DNA of 64,000 nt from NCBI RefSeq assembly GCF_008635795.1, contig NZ_VWRQ01000006.1, positions 1 to 64,000 on the forward strand, written 5' to 3'. A model generated the notes under the pieces. That model was given only the letters and a program-made list of their open reading frames with translations, ran no database searches and had not been told where the DNA came from. Source of the stretch: Paenibacillus tepidiphilus. GTDB lineage: Bacteria; Bacillota; Bacilli; Paenibacillales; Paenibacillaceae. This document shows positions 16,266 to 24,925 of this stretch, in pieces. Numbering within the stretch: the stretch's first letter is position 1; each line of letters opens with the position of its first letter. Made by a program: the position numbers and the translations under genes.

Positions 16266-16667
16266 ATGATGCTTGTTATGAAATTGATTGCTAAGAGGAA
16301 GAAGGCCGCTGAGCTTGTAGCCTACATGAAGCAGAATGATCCCATATGGAAGCCGGGTTCCGATCAGCATCATATGAAGCGGCGCAAGCGTAAGGGCCAT
16401 CTTCCGGATGACTTTACGTTAGACAACTATAACAGCTTGATTCGAAAGCTGTGTACTTCCGATGAGCATGAAGCCTATGTGTATCACATGCAGGGCTTTG
16501 AGCAGGACTACTATGTGTTCGGTGACGGGGTTTACTGGATCGCCATCATTGGAGAGAATGGAGTAATGGAGACAGCGTTTCCGCCGGACTCTTATTCCGA
16601 CTATCTGGCATTGGAGGACGGTTATCAATTATTAGGAACCATTAAGGAGGTGCTCCGATATGTCTAG
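16266..16667 (+). CDS. Small unknown protein, possible BECR-fold nuclease
   Basis: This is a 133-residue protein with a strongly basic N-terminal third (KLIAKRKKAAE, HHMKRRKRKGH) and a C-terminal region rich in aromatic strands (YYVFGDGVYWIAIIGENGVMETAFPPD). This arrangement, with an early His, H/D-rich turn and paired strands ending in TAFPPD, recalls RelE/Barnase/EndoU-type toxin domains, but the match is impressionistic. An ATG at 16278 is an alternative start. Its last eight bases overlap the next gene, and G+C is lower than in the flanks. Together these suggest a two-gene accessory cassette. Confidence 0.65.
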   Translation: MMLVMKLIAKRKKAAELVAYMKQNDPIWKPGSDQHHMKRRKRKGHLPDDFTLDNYNSLIRKLCTSDEHEAYVYHMQGFEQDYYVFGDGVYWIAIIGENGVMETAFPPDSYSDYLALEDGYQLLGTIKEVLRYV

Positions 16668-17007
16668 GCAACATGATATTGATCATTATGGGATGGATGT
16701 GAAAGACTTGGAATCCAGCCCCTTTGAAATGGTTGAAACGCTCCGGCTGCGGAGCAAGATTCATTCGTACTTTCGAGAATTGACAAATGAAGAGAAGTTG
16801 GAAGTCAACCGGTACGATTTGATCCTTCTATCCAATGCCCAGGGGTTCTATGACAAATTGAAGTTCATTCATGACTTCCAGAACGCCAACAAACCTGAGG
16901 ACGAATGGTGGTGGCACTTACACCACGTGGTAAAGGCCTTCTACAAAAGGAGCTTTTCCATCAGCTTTGCAGATCCCCATGGTGACTTGATCGTTAATAT
17001 GGTCTAA
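16660..17007 (+). CDS. Small unknown protein, partner of the preceding gene
   Basis: The 115-residue product is acidic to neutral and mostly helical (FEMVETLRLRSKIHSYFRELTNEEKLEVNRYDLILLSNAQGFYDKL), with a Trp-rich stretch EDEWWWHLHHVVKAFY. No signal peptide or membrane segment is seen and the family is not recognised. It starts inside the 3' end of the upstream gene, with AAGGAGG just before its ATG, so translation is coupled. If the upstream protein is a toxin, this one would be the natural antitoxin or immunity protein (inference). Confidence 0.65.
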   Translation: MSRQHDIDHYGMDVKDLESSPFEMVETLRLRSKIHSYFRELTNEEKLEVNRYDLILLSNAQGFYDKLKFIHDFQNANKPEDEWWWHLHHVVKAFYKRSFSISFADPHGDLIVNMV

Positions 17008-17015
17008 ATATAATT

Positions 17016-17050
17016 GAAGCCAACTTCCACTACCATGTGGAGTTGGCTTC
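17016..17050 (+). terminator. Hairpin after the small gene pair
   Basis: GAAGCCAACTTCCAC pairs with GTGGAGTTGGCTTC with one bulge, starting 9 bases after the stop codon. There is no T run, so termination may be weak. The rest of 17051-17200 holds no gene I can support. Confidence 0.5.
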
Positions 17051-17205
17051 CTTGCTAGACCAGGAAATCGTATCGGCAATAACCTAGGTACAATCGAAAT
17101 TATATGATCGGTCGGTCTCCATTACAGGAAGAACTGCCGATCATTTTTCGTTTAGATATTTGGTGTTATCATATAAGGGCTGTTGAGCTAACGATAATCC
17201 CCGCC

Positions 17206-17259
17206 AAAAAACGGGACTGCCCCACTCATCCATTTCCTGGATTATAGGACAGTCCCGTT
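17206..17259 (-). terminator. Intrinsic terminator of the lpl-type operon
   Basis: AACGGGACTG and CAGTCCCGTT form the stem around a long loop, and the minus strand continues with GTTTTTTGG. It ends the transcript of the solute-binding protein gene that stops at 17307. Confidence 0.75.
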
Positions 17260-17306
17260 CTATGTTCTCTTATCTTCGGTACACTTGCTCAGCCAACCGG
17301 CAAAGC

Positions 17307-18962
17307 TTAGCGGAAATTGCCCGCGTCGATCTGTTTCTGCTTCTCATCAAGGATTTCCTGGAAGCCTGCTTCCAGATAATCCTTCTTGGCGGCTTCATAA
17401 GTAGCGTCGAATTCAGCTTCAGGAGCCAGCACGATCTTCACGTACAGATCCTGGAACAGCGAGTTCAGATCCGCTTTATACTCATTCACGGTTTCCAGGA
17501 CGGTAGTGAACAGGGCATCCGGAGTGCGGAATTCAGCCGTTTCGTTGTAGTACTTCACCAGATCTTCGGCAAGATGCTCGTAACCGGCCGGCGACCAGTT
17601 GCGGAGGTTGGCCTTGAGTGTCTTTTCGGCGTCAGGATACTGCGCGATTTCGGTTACAAGGCCCCAGTAGTCTTTGTTGTTGTTCTGGGCCAGAACGGAT
17701 TCACCTTTGTAATCCGGGTTCTTCACAGCGATACCTTCGGCGTCAAGCGTGTAGTTCTCTCCTTCGATCCCGTTCTGGAATTTGAACAGATTCTCCGGCT
17801 GGCTCAGCCATTCCAGATACATCCAGACAGCAGCGCGTTCTTCAGCAGAGGATTCATAGTTGATGCCCATGATGAAACCAAATGGCCAGTAAGCGCGGCC
17901 CTGCGGCTTGCGGCCTTCCGGAACGCCGGCGTAAGGAGGCATTACGGCGAATTCGGCATCCGGATTGTTCGCCAGAGTAGCAGCGAATACATCGGTATTG
18001 TTGGTCAGATAGAAGCCGTAGTTGCCGGTTTTGCCTGCAACGAATTCGGCCTTGACCTTGTTATCATCATTACGCAGATAGAATTCCTTGTCGACCAGAC
18101 CGTTGTTGTACTGGTAGTTCAGGTTCCGCAGGTAACGCTCAGTGTCGGCGGAGGGCAGATCGGCAACGCTAAGATCGGAGTAGAGCGCGCGATACTTCTG
18201 GTCAACCGGCCAATCGCGGAAAGCGTAGCTGTAGTTATAGTTATTCTGCAGCAGGCTGCCGCCGGCTACACCGAGACCGGCTTCTTTCCATTTTGCCAGC
18301 ATTTCATTGTACTTCTCCAGGGAGGTCAGGTCTTCGAGCTTCATGCCGACCTTCTCCACCCAGTCTTTACGGATGATGTTGACGAAGTTGTCGGCTTCCG
18401 GACGTGCCGCGAAGAAGAAGATGTTCTGATCGTCGACAATGCCGTATTGCTTGATCGTCTCGTTCATATTGCCCCAATAGGTCGGAGCATAATTGGCAAT
18501 TTCATCCCAATCCAGCGGCTGCATAACGTCCTCGCCATAGTAGGTAAGCGCTTGCGGCATATCGTAGTGGAAAATAATATCCGGAGCCTTGTGTGAAGCC
18601 AGCAATTGCTCGTAATCCTGCACTTCGCTGGAACGGGTAATCGGGATATAGTTGACTTCAATATTGTATTTATCGCCGAATTCCTTCTGCACCCAGCGGG
18701 TGTAATAGTTATCCGTTACGTTCCAGCCCTCGAACGCCCGCTCATAGACCGGAATGTCGAGAGACACCTTCTCCTTGAAGCCCTGGGAATAATCCGGATA
18801 CTTGCCTTCATCAGCCTGGTTGTTAGCCGCTGTTTCTGCCGGTGCATTGGTTGGATCGGCGCTGGAGCCCGCGTTATTATTGTTGTTACCGGAGCATCCG
18901 GCCAGCATGCCGGCCGTCATAACGGATGCCATCATTAACCCGTACCATCTTTTTTTATTCAT
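17307..18962 (-). CDS. LplA-type extracellular oligosaccharide-binding lipoprotein
   Basis: This 551-residue lipoprotein has the lipobox LAGC and a Gly/Asn/Ala-rich linker, then the large binding domain of the LplA/YtcQ/YesO-like group used by Bacillales for complex oligosaccharides. It has typical blocks such as WVQKEFGDKYNIEVNYIPI, PDIIFHYDMPQALTYYGEDVMQPLDW and YWPFGFIMGINYES. The ATG at 18962 follows GTGGGGG. It is the third gene after two permease genes on the same strand. The neighbouring rhamnogalacturonan acetylesterase gene suggests pectin side-chain oligosaccharides as the substrate. Confidence 0.9.
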   Translation of the reverse strand: MNKKRWYGLMMASVMTAGMLAGCSGNNNNNAGSSADPTNAPAETAANNQADEGKYPDYSQGFKEKVSLDIPVYERAFEGWNVTDNYYTRWVQKEFGDKYNIEVNYIPITRSSEVQDYEQLLASHKAPDIIFHYDMPQALTYYGEDVMQPLDWDEIANYAPTYWGNMNETIKQYGIVDDQNIFFFAARPEADNFVNIIRKDWVEKVGMKLEDLTSLEKYNEMLAKWKEAGLGVAGGSLLQNNYNYSYAFRDWPVDQKYRALYSDLSVADLPSADTERYLRNLNYQYNNGLVDKEFYLRNDDNKVKAEFVAGKTGNYGFYLTNNTDVFAATLANNPDAEFAVMPPYAGVPEGRKPQGRAYWPFGFIMGINYESSAEERAAVWMYLEWLSQPENLFKFQNGIEGENYTLDAEGIAVKNPDYKGESVLAQNNNKDYWGLVTEIAQYPDAEKTLKANLRNWSPAGYEHLAEDLVKYYNETAEFRTPDALFTTVLETVNEYKADLNSLFQDLYVKIVLAPEAEFDATYEAAKKDYLEAGFQEILDEKQKQIDAGNFR

Positions 18963-19022
18963 CGCAATTCCCCCACTTTTCATTTTCGATTTCATTAAGA
19001 ATGACCAGCCTGAAGTGGCGCA

Positions 19023-19922
19023 CTACTCTTTGACCGCTCCAAGCAAAGTGCCTTGAACAAAATACTTCTGCACAAACGGATAGACGCACAGAATCGGAAG
19101 GGTTGCAAATACAACAACGGATGCCTTTAACACCTCGGGATTGCTTAACTGTACTGTAGTTGCTTCGAGTTGGAAGCTCTCGGTCGCCTGGATGACCAGG
19201 TAATAAAGCTTCAGCTGCAGCGGCCGCAGTTCAATGGCATGCTTGATATAGAACAAGGAATCCTGATACGTATTCCAGCGTCCGACTGCGAAGAAGAGTG
19301 CCAGCGTCGCCATAACCGGTTTGGACAGCGGCAGGACGATGCTCGTCAGAATCCGGAAATGTCCGGCGCCGTCGATGCGGGCCGACTCTTCCAGACTGAT
19401 CGGAATACTGCTTGTCAGCGCCGTCTTCATGATCAGGAAATTAAAGACGCTGAAGGACAAGGGCAGAATGAGTGACCATAGCGTATCCAGCAGACCCAGA
19501 TTGTTCATATTCATGTAATCGGGAATAATCCCGCCGCTGAAATACATCGTGAACAGAAAGATGAATGTAATCGTCTTCCGGCCCTTTAGCTGCGGCCTGG
19601 ACAGAGGATATGCGGCGCAAATCGTCAGAATCATGCCCAGAATGGTAAAGAGAACGGTTACCAGTATCGTGATGTACAGTGACCGGAGAATGCTGTCATC
19701 CGCGAATATTTTCTTGTACGCTTCAATGGTGAAGCCTTGCGGCCACAGAAATACCTTATTGGCGATGACAAAAGAATCCGCGCTGAAGGATTTGGCCACG
19801 ACATGAACAAACGGCAACAGACACACCAGCGAAGCAATGATCAGAACGAAGCGGATCAGCAGTTCCCAGAGGTCCACACGCCTTTTGCGTGGTACGGCAG
19901 GATTGCCGTCTAATGCTTTCAT
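19023..19922 (-). CDS. LplC/YtcP-type ABC transporter permease
   Basis: This 299-residue membrane protein has six predicted helices. The EAA loop LEESARIDGAGHFRILTSIVLPLSKP lies near residues 180-205, and the family C-terminus is YFVQGTLLGAVKE. It belongs to the CUT1 group that pairs with LplB and an LplA lipoprotein. It starts 14 bases after the upstream permease gene, and the binding-protein gene follows 60 bases downstream. No ATPase is encoded nearby. Confidence 0.92.
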   Translation of the reverse strand: MKALDGNPAVPRKRRVDLWELLIRFVLIIASLVCLLPFVHVVAKSFSADSFVIANKVFLWPQGFTIEAYKKIFADDSILRSLYITILVTVLFTILGMILTICAAYPLSRPQLKGRKTITFIFLFTMYFSGGIIPDYMNMNNLGLLDTLWSLILPLSFSVFNFLIMKTALTSSIPISLEESARIDGAGHFRILTSIVLPLSKPVMATLALFFAVGRWNTYQDSLFYIKHAIELRPLQLKLYYLVIQATESFQLEATTVQLSNPEVLKASVVVFATLPILCVYPFVQKYFVQGTLLGAVKE

Positions 19923-19936
19923 GGTTCTTCTCCTTT

Positions 19937-20893
19937 CTACAATAATCCGTCCTCGCCGAGCTTCTTGGCTATGCGGTCAGCCGCTATAACAAGAATGATA
20001 CCGATGACAGACTGGAATAATCCGATCGCTGTCGCCCGGCTGAAATTGCCGCTCTCGATCCCCCAGCGGTATACCAGGACCGGTATCGTAGTGGTAAACT
20101 CTGTCGTCGCCTTGTTCTGCAGCACGTAAATCCGTTCGAACGAACCATCCATCACTTTGCCCAGGTTCATAATGAGCAGGGTCACAATGGTCGGACGGAT
20201 GGAGGTCAGGGTAATATTCCATACTTTTCTCCAGCGTCCTGCGCCATCTACGGTTGCCGCTTCATAGAGCTCCGGGTTGATACCGCTCATGGCTGCCAGA
20301 TAAATAATCGTTCCCCAGCCCATACTCGCCCACACACCGATAGCGAGATAGCTGATCAGCCAGTTGGTATCCTCCTGCAGGAACGGAATGCGTTCACCGC
20401 CCATCAATACGATTAAATTATTGATGACGCCGTTACCTTCGCTCAGGAGCTGATAGGCAATCGCCCCGATAATGACCCAGGAGAGAAAGTGCGGCAAGTA
20501 GAGGAGCGTCTGGTTGATCCTTTTGAAGATTACGTTCTTGACTTCATTCAGCAGGAGCGCCAGTACAATCGGCATCGTAAAGCTGAAGAGCAGATCCAGG
20601 ATATTGAGCAGCAGCGTGTTGCGGACGGCACGGGCAAAGTCAGGCTTGGCAAATATCTCCCGGAACACTTCAAATCCAACCCAGTCACTGCCCCAGATGC
20701 CCCTGGCGATCTTGTAATCCTTAAAAGCGAGCACAAGGCCTGTCATCGGCAAGTATTTGAATACGATTACAAAAGATAACGGCAGCAGGATCAACAAGTA
20801 AAGCTGCCAGTCACGCCGGAGATAATAGAGGAATCCGTGCCTGTCTTGCAATAAAGCGGTTTCATTTGTTTTTGAAGCGCTTGCAAGTTTCAC
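19937..20893 (-). CDS. LplB-type ABC transporter permease
   Basis: This is a 318-residue membrane protein. After an N-terminal cytoplasmic stretch come six helices, with the EAA motif YEAATVDGAGRWRKVWNITLTSIRPT near 215-240. The sequence LLILLPLSFVIVFKYLPMTGLVLAFKDYK is typical of LplB/YtbP permeases. It is the first gene of the three-gene importer operon. An AraC-type membrane sensor gene lies upstream and ends in its own terminator, so the importer has its own promoter in the 238 bp gap. Confidence 0.92.
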   Translation of the reverse strand: MKLASASKTNETALLQDRHGFLYYLRRDWQLYLLILLPLSFVIVFKYLPMTGLVLAFKDYKIARGIWGSDWVGFEVFREIFAKPDFARAVRNTLLLNILDLLFSFTMPIVLALLLNEVKNVIFKRINQTLLYLPHFLSWVIIGAIAYQLLSEGNGVINNLIVLMGGERIPFLQEDTNWLISYLAIGVWASMGWGTIIYLAAMSGINPELYEAATVDGAGRWRKVWNITLTSIRPTIVTLLIMNLGKVMDGSFERIYVLQNKATTEFTTTIPVLVYRWGIESGNFSRATAIGLFQSVIGIILVIAADRIAKKLGEDGLL

Positions 20894-21075
20894 ATATTCA
20901 CCTCCCTGCCTGTGTTCTAGCCCGCTCCCTTTTCTGTCGGCGGGTTCGATTTCAATGCTATCCGCTTTGCCTGCTCTTGGAAATCATGAGTATTGATGAC
21001 ACCCATCAATTTTGATTAAAACCCGGCCGTTCCGGCCTTTTCAGCCGCTGCATAATCAAAACTGATAGGCATTCC

Positions 21076-21112
21076 CAAAAATAAACCGCTTTCATTTATG
21101 GAATGAAAGCGG
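21076..21112 (-). terminator. Terminator of the large AraC regulator gene
   Basis: CCGCTTTCATT and AATGAAAGCGG pair around a five-base loop, followed on the minus strand by TTTATTTTTGGG, 20 bases after the regulator stop. The stem also contains a TGAAAGCGG half resembling a CcpA site. Confidence 0.75.
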
Positions 21113-21131
21113 CACTAAGCTTGCTTTTTAA

Positions 21132-23405
21132 TTAGGAGGTCCTGTTCTTCACCGATTTATAGCTGCTTGGCGGCATGCCTTCATACTTGCGGAAGAACCG
21201 GTTGAAGCTTTGGACATTGTAGTAGCCCACTTCCGCTGCAATCTGCTTGATCGTAAGGTCGCTATCCACCAGCAGCTGCTTCGCTTTCTCGATCCGCACC
21301 TGATTCAAATAATCGATCATGCTCTTACCCGTCATCTCGTATACAATTTTGCGCATATAGGAGTAGCTGATGCCAATCTCCTTGGCCATATCCTCGAAGA
21401 CAATTTCTTCACGGTAATGCTCCTTCAGATAATGAATGATCCGTTCCCCGTAGTTGGTCTCGCCAGGAGTATTGCCGCTGTCCAGGCTCTGCACAATTTC
21501 ACCGAAGAATTCCAGCAGGTATTCTTCCAGCTCGTCAAGCGTATCCATTCCTGCCATGATCGTATAGACATTGCCTCTGCCCATAATCATCCGTCCGGTT
21601 CCGATATGGTTCTCGCGGAGGTGCTTGATCGTCACACCCATCAATTGATTGTAAATGAACATGATATTATCGTAGGAGATGTTCTCCTCCATGCGGATCT
21701 GGCTGCGGATGACCTCCAGCTCTTTATAAATGCCGTCCAGGTTGCCGGTGTCCAGGAAATTCAGAATCCGCCGCTCGCTGCATTCGAAATCAATGTATTT
21801 GCGGCTGTTCTCCGCTTCATCCTTCCAGTACATAATGCTTCCGCCGCCCTCGATCATCCGCCGCTTGATGACCTCCATCGCTTCGAACAGGCGCTGTGAG
21901 ACCATTTCGGGCGCCTCTGTGCTGTCACTGACGCCAATGGTTACCGAATGTCCAAGCAATTCCGCGGTTTGTTCCCGGATCTCTTCCAGCGCCCCATGGA
22001 TCAAGCCGCCCGGCTGCCCCTGCTTATCCGGCTTATAATTCAGCACAATAGCGAAACATCCCTCATAATGATAAACGCTCCGCGCTGTTATGCCCTCCGG
22101 GAATTGGCTTTCGTACTTCGTCACGAGCAAATAGCGGTGATAGGTACGCGTCTCAAGGTTGGTCTTGCCTACATAGTTTCTATACTGGTCGATGGAAACC
22201 ACCGCCACCCGGTAACAGGTCTCCGTAAAAATCTCGCCAATCCGCGCCGGTACCTCTCCGCGCAGCAGATGGTGGACGGCCAGACTGCGGGTATCCTGCT
22301 CGCTTTCCTTGAGCAGCTGCGACAGACTCTCTTCCTCTTCCTGCAGGCGCTTGAATGCCATATCCAGGAAGGCCAGCTCATTCTTGTTCATCACGCCCAA
22401 ATCGCTCTTCATACGTATCGTGCGGACCAATTGCCGCACCGGCCTGGACAGCCATGTCGCCAGAAAGACGGCAATCACCATTCCCAGCAGGATAATCGCG
22501 CCGGTCAGCAGCACGATATTCCGCTGCATATCGCGGGAGGTGATCATCAGCTCATCCATGGAGCTCTGCGTTACATACCACCATCCGGACAATGCGGAGC
22601 GGCTCCACGCATAAATCGTCCGCTTCCCCTCCAGCTCCCGGAACATATAGCCCTCATTCGCACCTTGGGCCTGCACCTCGCGCAGATAAGGCAGCTTGAG
22701 GCCGTCGGTGAGCAGCCGCGACTTGTCTTTATAGGAAATAATATTGCCATCCGCCTCCAGCAGCAGATAGTTGCTGTCCCCGATCTCTGTGGCATGCAGA
22801 TATTTGCCGATCTGGCTCTCTTTCACATTGACGACAATTAATCCGTTCGTAGTCGAGGACAGCCGGTTCAACGGATACACATAGGAAACCACACTGACGC
22901 CCGACTCCAGCTTGCGGGGCACCCACACGCCGCTGATTCCTTTCTGCTGCTTAAGCGCTTCTGCGGTCCAGTCGATTGGCTCGTACCGCTGCAGAGTGGT
23001 AATTCCTTCGTCTGTGGAAATTACATAATCCGAATCCTCCTGATGGAAATAGAAGGATTCTACGCCGTCCACCTGCCGGATCAGATTACGCATTTCATTC
23101 AACACCGCCAGTGCGCGGCTCACATTGGTGTAATTGGAGTTCAGCTCGTCGTAGGTCTTGAAGCTGCGGATACGGTCAAAGATCTTCGTCGCCGCCAGCC
23201 GGGACGTATCCTGTGCCAGATTGGCCATGGCATTCTCGTTCAGCTTGCGGTTGGCGTTCAGTCCGGCCAGGGTCGTCTCTCCGATAGCCGCCTCTGAGTT
23301 CTGCACAATCTGTTCCCCGCTGTACCACGTCAGAAAGGCTGCCGGAACAGCCATGATCATGAACAGAAACAGTGCCAGCTGCAGCATCAACGGTATTTTC
23401 TTCAT
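21132..23405 (-). CDS. Membrane-bound AraC-type regulator with extracellular sensor
   Basis: The product is 757 residues. A first membrane helix (about 8-26) is followed by a large extracellular sensor of the dCache type (about 27-290), a second helix (about 298-318, IVLLTGAIILLGMVIAVFLATWL), a HAMP-like linker and a middle domain. The C-terminal AraC helix-turn-helix pair spans about 655-750 (MAKEIGISYSYMRKIVYEMTGKS; IKQIAAEVGYYNVQSFNRFFRKYEG). One-component regulators of this form sense a sugar outside and control adjacent lpl-type importers in Bacillales. A consensus CcpA site lies 77 bases upstream. Confidence 0.9.
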   Translation of the reverse strand: MKKIPLMLQLALFLFMIMAVPAAFLTWYSGEQIVQNSEAAIGETTLAGLNANRKLNENAMANLAQDTSRLAATKIFDRIRSFKTYDELNSNYTNVSRALAVLNEMRNLIRQVDGVESFYFHQEDSDYVISTDEGITTLQRYEPIDWTAEALKQQKGISGVWVPRKLESGVSVVSYVYPLNRLSSTTNGLIVVNVKESQIGKYLHATEIGDSNYLLLEADGNIISYKDKSRLLTDGLKLPYLREVQAQGANEGYMFRELEGKRTIYAWSRSALSGWWYVTQSSMDELMITSRDMQRNIVLLTGAIILLGMVIAVFLATWLSRPVRQLVRTIRMKSDLGVMNKNELAFLDMAFKRLQEEEESLSQLLKESEQDTRSLAVHHLLRGEVPARIGEIFTETCYRVAVVSIDQYRNYVGKTNLETRTYHRYLLVTKYESQFPEGITARSVYHYEGCFAIVLNYKPDKQGQPGGLIHGALEEIREQTAELLGHSVTIGVSDSTEAPEMVSQRLFEAMEVIKRRMIEGGGSIMYWKDEAENSRKYIDFECSERRILNFLDTGNLDGIYKELEVIRSQIRMEENISYDNIMFIYNQLMGVTIKHLRENHIGTGRMIMGRGNVYTIMAGMDTLDELEEYLLEFFGEIVQSLDSGNTPGETNYGERIIHYLKEHYREEIVFEDMAKEIGISYSYMRKIVYEMTGKSMIDYLNQVRIEKAKQLLVDSDLTIKQIAAEVGYYNVQSFNRFFRKYEGMPPSSYKSVKNRTS

Positions 23406-23481
23406 ATTTGCCCCCTTTTTTATCTGTAAGTAGGTGCATATAGGCGGGAGTTTCCCGCAGCTACATACGGCGGCATTTAAT

Positions 23482-23495
23482 TGTTAACGTTTACA
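23482..23495 (-). promoter_or_regulatory. CcpA catabolite-responsive element (cre)
   Basis: Read on the minus strand, TGTAAACGTTAACA matches the cre consensus TGWAANCGNTNWCA at every position. It lies between the acetylesterase stop and the AraC regulator start, so glucose-dependent repression of the regulator is likely. The match is seen; repression is inferred. Confidence 0.7.
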
Positions 23496-23514
23496 TTAAT
23501 GAAGGCGGAAGACG

Positions 23515-24618
23515 TTACCGGAGAAACATGATCAGCTTTTGCAGACCCAGCTCCCGGATCCCCTGAACCACCAGTTCAGCGATGCGCAGGCTGCCACGCT
23601 CCTGAAAATGGGTGTTGTCGGCACAGCCTCCCGGTTGATTCAGCCATTCCCCAGGCGCCCCCCAGAGAAAGAGCGATTTGGTGCCTTCCGGACCCAGCTC
23701 TTCAAACAATGCTTTACTCTTCGCGGCCAGGTCAATGAGCGGAACCCCTTCTTCCTCCGCCAGCTGTCTTACCGCCTCCAGATAGGCGCCATGCGTATCC
23801 TTCAGCTTCCCCGCCTCATCGAAGTACCGCCGGTGCATGGAGGTAACCAGTACGGGCGTGGCTTTCTTCGAGCGCGCCACGGCAATGTACTGGCGCAAAT
23901 ACTCCGGATAAGTCGTGGACGGATCGGTGTAGCGCGCTTCATCCCATTTCTGATCGTTGTGACCGAATTGGATAAACAGATAATCGCCTTCCGCAATCTC
24001 CTCCATAATGGCATCGAGACGCCCTTCCTGGATGAAGCTCTTCGAGCTGCGCCCTCCCACTGCATGATTGGCAACTGCCACATCATGTTTGAAATAATAC
24101 TGCAGCATCTGGCCCCAGCCCGAGAACGGGAAGCCTTTCTCATCCCCCACATCCGTTACTGTAGAATCTCCGGCCAGAAAAAGTGTAATCTGTTCGTTCG
24201 ACGGTATAACCTCCAGCGCGTTGATCCGCGGAGCGACTCCCCCGAACCGGAGCTTCAGCTGTCCCCCGCGCACATTGACACCGAACAGCTCGCGGGCATA
24301 CTGTCCGGCTACTGTACGGAAATTGTGCAGGACCAGCCGCTCGCCGTTGGTCTTCAGTGTCGTGCAGGCAGGAGCGGCTTCATCTCCAATGGTAACCGAT
24401 ACAATATAATTGCCGTCCTCCACATCGATCAGGAAAGCTGAATCGAACGGGATGACGAAATCGCCGGTGAGCGGCTCCGCAGACCGGACATGTCCGGTTA
24501 CACGCGAAGGGTCGGTAAATCCGTAGCCTTTGCCCGAAGGATAGGTGTCCGCAGCGGAGACCTTGGTATATCCGGCCGCAGCAGCCCCCTCAGGTCCAAA
24601 ATCAAAACGCAATGCCAT
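23515..24618 (-). CDS. Rhamnogalacturonan acetylesterase-like SGNH hydrolase
   Basis: The 367-residue protein carries an N-terminal carbohydrate-binding-like beta domain (about 1-140, starting FDFGPEGAAAAGYTKV), then an SGNH hydrolase domain. The catalytic blocks are GDSTVTD (nucleophile Ser), AVGGRSS, GHND and DNTHF (Asp/His). This matches the RhgT/YesT/YxiM group, which removes acetyl groups from galacturonic acid in rhamnogalacturonan I. No signal peptide is seen, so it would act on imported oligosaccharides. The ATG at 24618 has AAAGGGGG upstream. It is next to an importer and regulator typical of pectin loci. Confidence 0.87.
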   Translation of the reverse strand: MALRFDFGPEGAAAAGYTKVSAADTYPSGKGYGFTDPSRVTGHVRSAEPLTGDFVIPFDSAFLIDVEDGNYIVSVTIGDEAAPACTTLKTNGERLVLHNFRTVAGQYARELFGVNVRGGQLKLRFGGVAPRINALEVIPSNEQITLFLAGDSTVTDVGDEKGFPFSGWGQMLQYYFKHDVAVANHAVGGRSSKSFIQEGRLDAIMEEIAEGDYLFIQFGHNDQKWDEARYTDPSTTYPEYLRQYIAVARSKKATPVLVTSMHRRYFDEAGKLKDTHGAYLEAVRQLAEEEGVPLIDLAAKSKALFEELGPEGTKSLFLWGAPGEWLNQPGGCADNTHFQERGSLRIAELVVQGIRELGLQKLIMFLR

Positions 24619-24678
24619 GCTGAAATCCCCCTTTTGTCTGTGCAATGATAATTTTCTAAGTATAAGCTTCTTCTGCTG

Positions 24679-24692
24679 TACAAACGCTTACA
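24679..24692 (-). promoter_or_regulatory. Weak cre-like site upstream of the acetylesterase gene
   Basis: On the minus strand TGTAAGCGTTTGTA matches the strong half (TGTAAGCG) of the CcpA consensus but departs in the second half. It lies 61 bases upstream of the start codon. The remainder of 24693-24865 shows no gene. Confidence 0.4.
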
Positions 24693-24865
24693 TAAATCAT
24701 AATGCGCTCTGTCTTTATCGCATCCCGTCTACCGGGTCACTTGATTACTGTCATTTTAACATTGCTAGAATCATTTCATAAATAGTTTTAGGGAAAATAT
24801 TCAACCAAATCACAAAAAAATTGAAGCCCCGAGAGCCTCAAGTCGCACCTGCTGCGCCCCAACAG

Positions 24866-24890
24866 CAAAAACCCGGATCCTAATCCGGGC
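24866..24890 (-). terminator. Intrinsic terminator of the Ktr operon
   Basis: CCCGGAT and ATCCGGG pair around CCTA, followed on the minus strand by a T run (TTTTTGCTG), 36 bases after the TrkA-type gene. Confidence 0.8.
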
Positions 24891-24925
24891 TGTTCGCGAT
24901 AACCGTCCTATTGCCGGAGGGCTGC

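Noticed and set aside
17262..18596. Open frame opposite the LplA-type gene
   Set aside because: It is antisense to a clear lipoprotein gene and lacks a ribosome site; the hydrophobic composition reflects the complementary codons.
20866..20890. cre site at TTGCAAGCGCTTCAA
   Set aside because: It lies within the permease coding region and misses the consensus at several positions.
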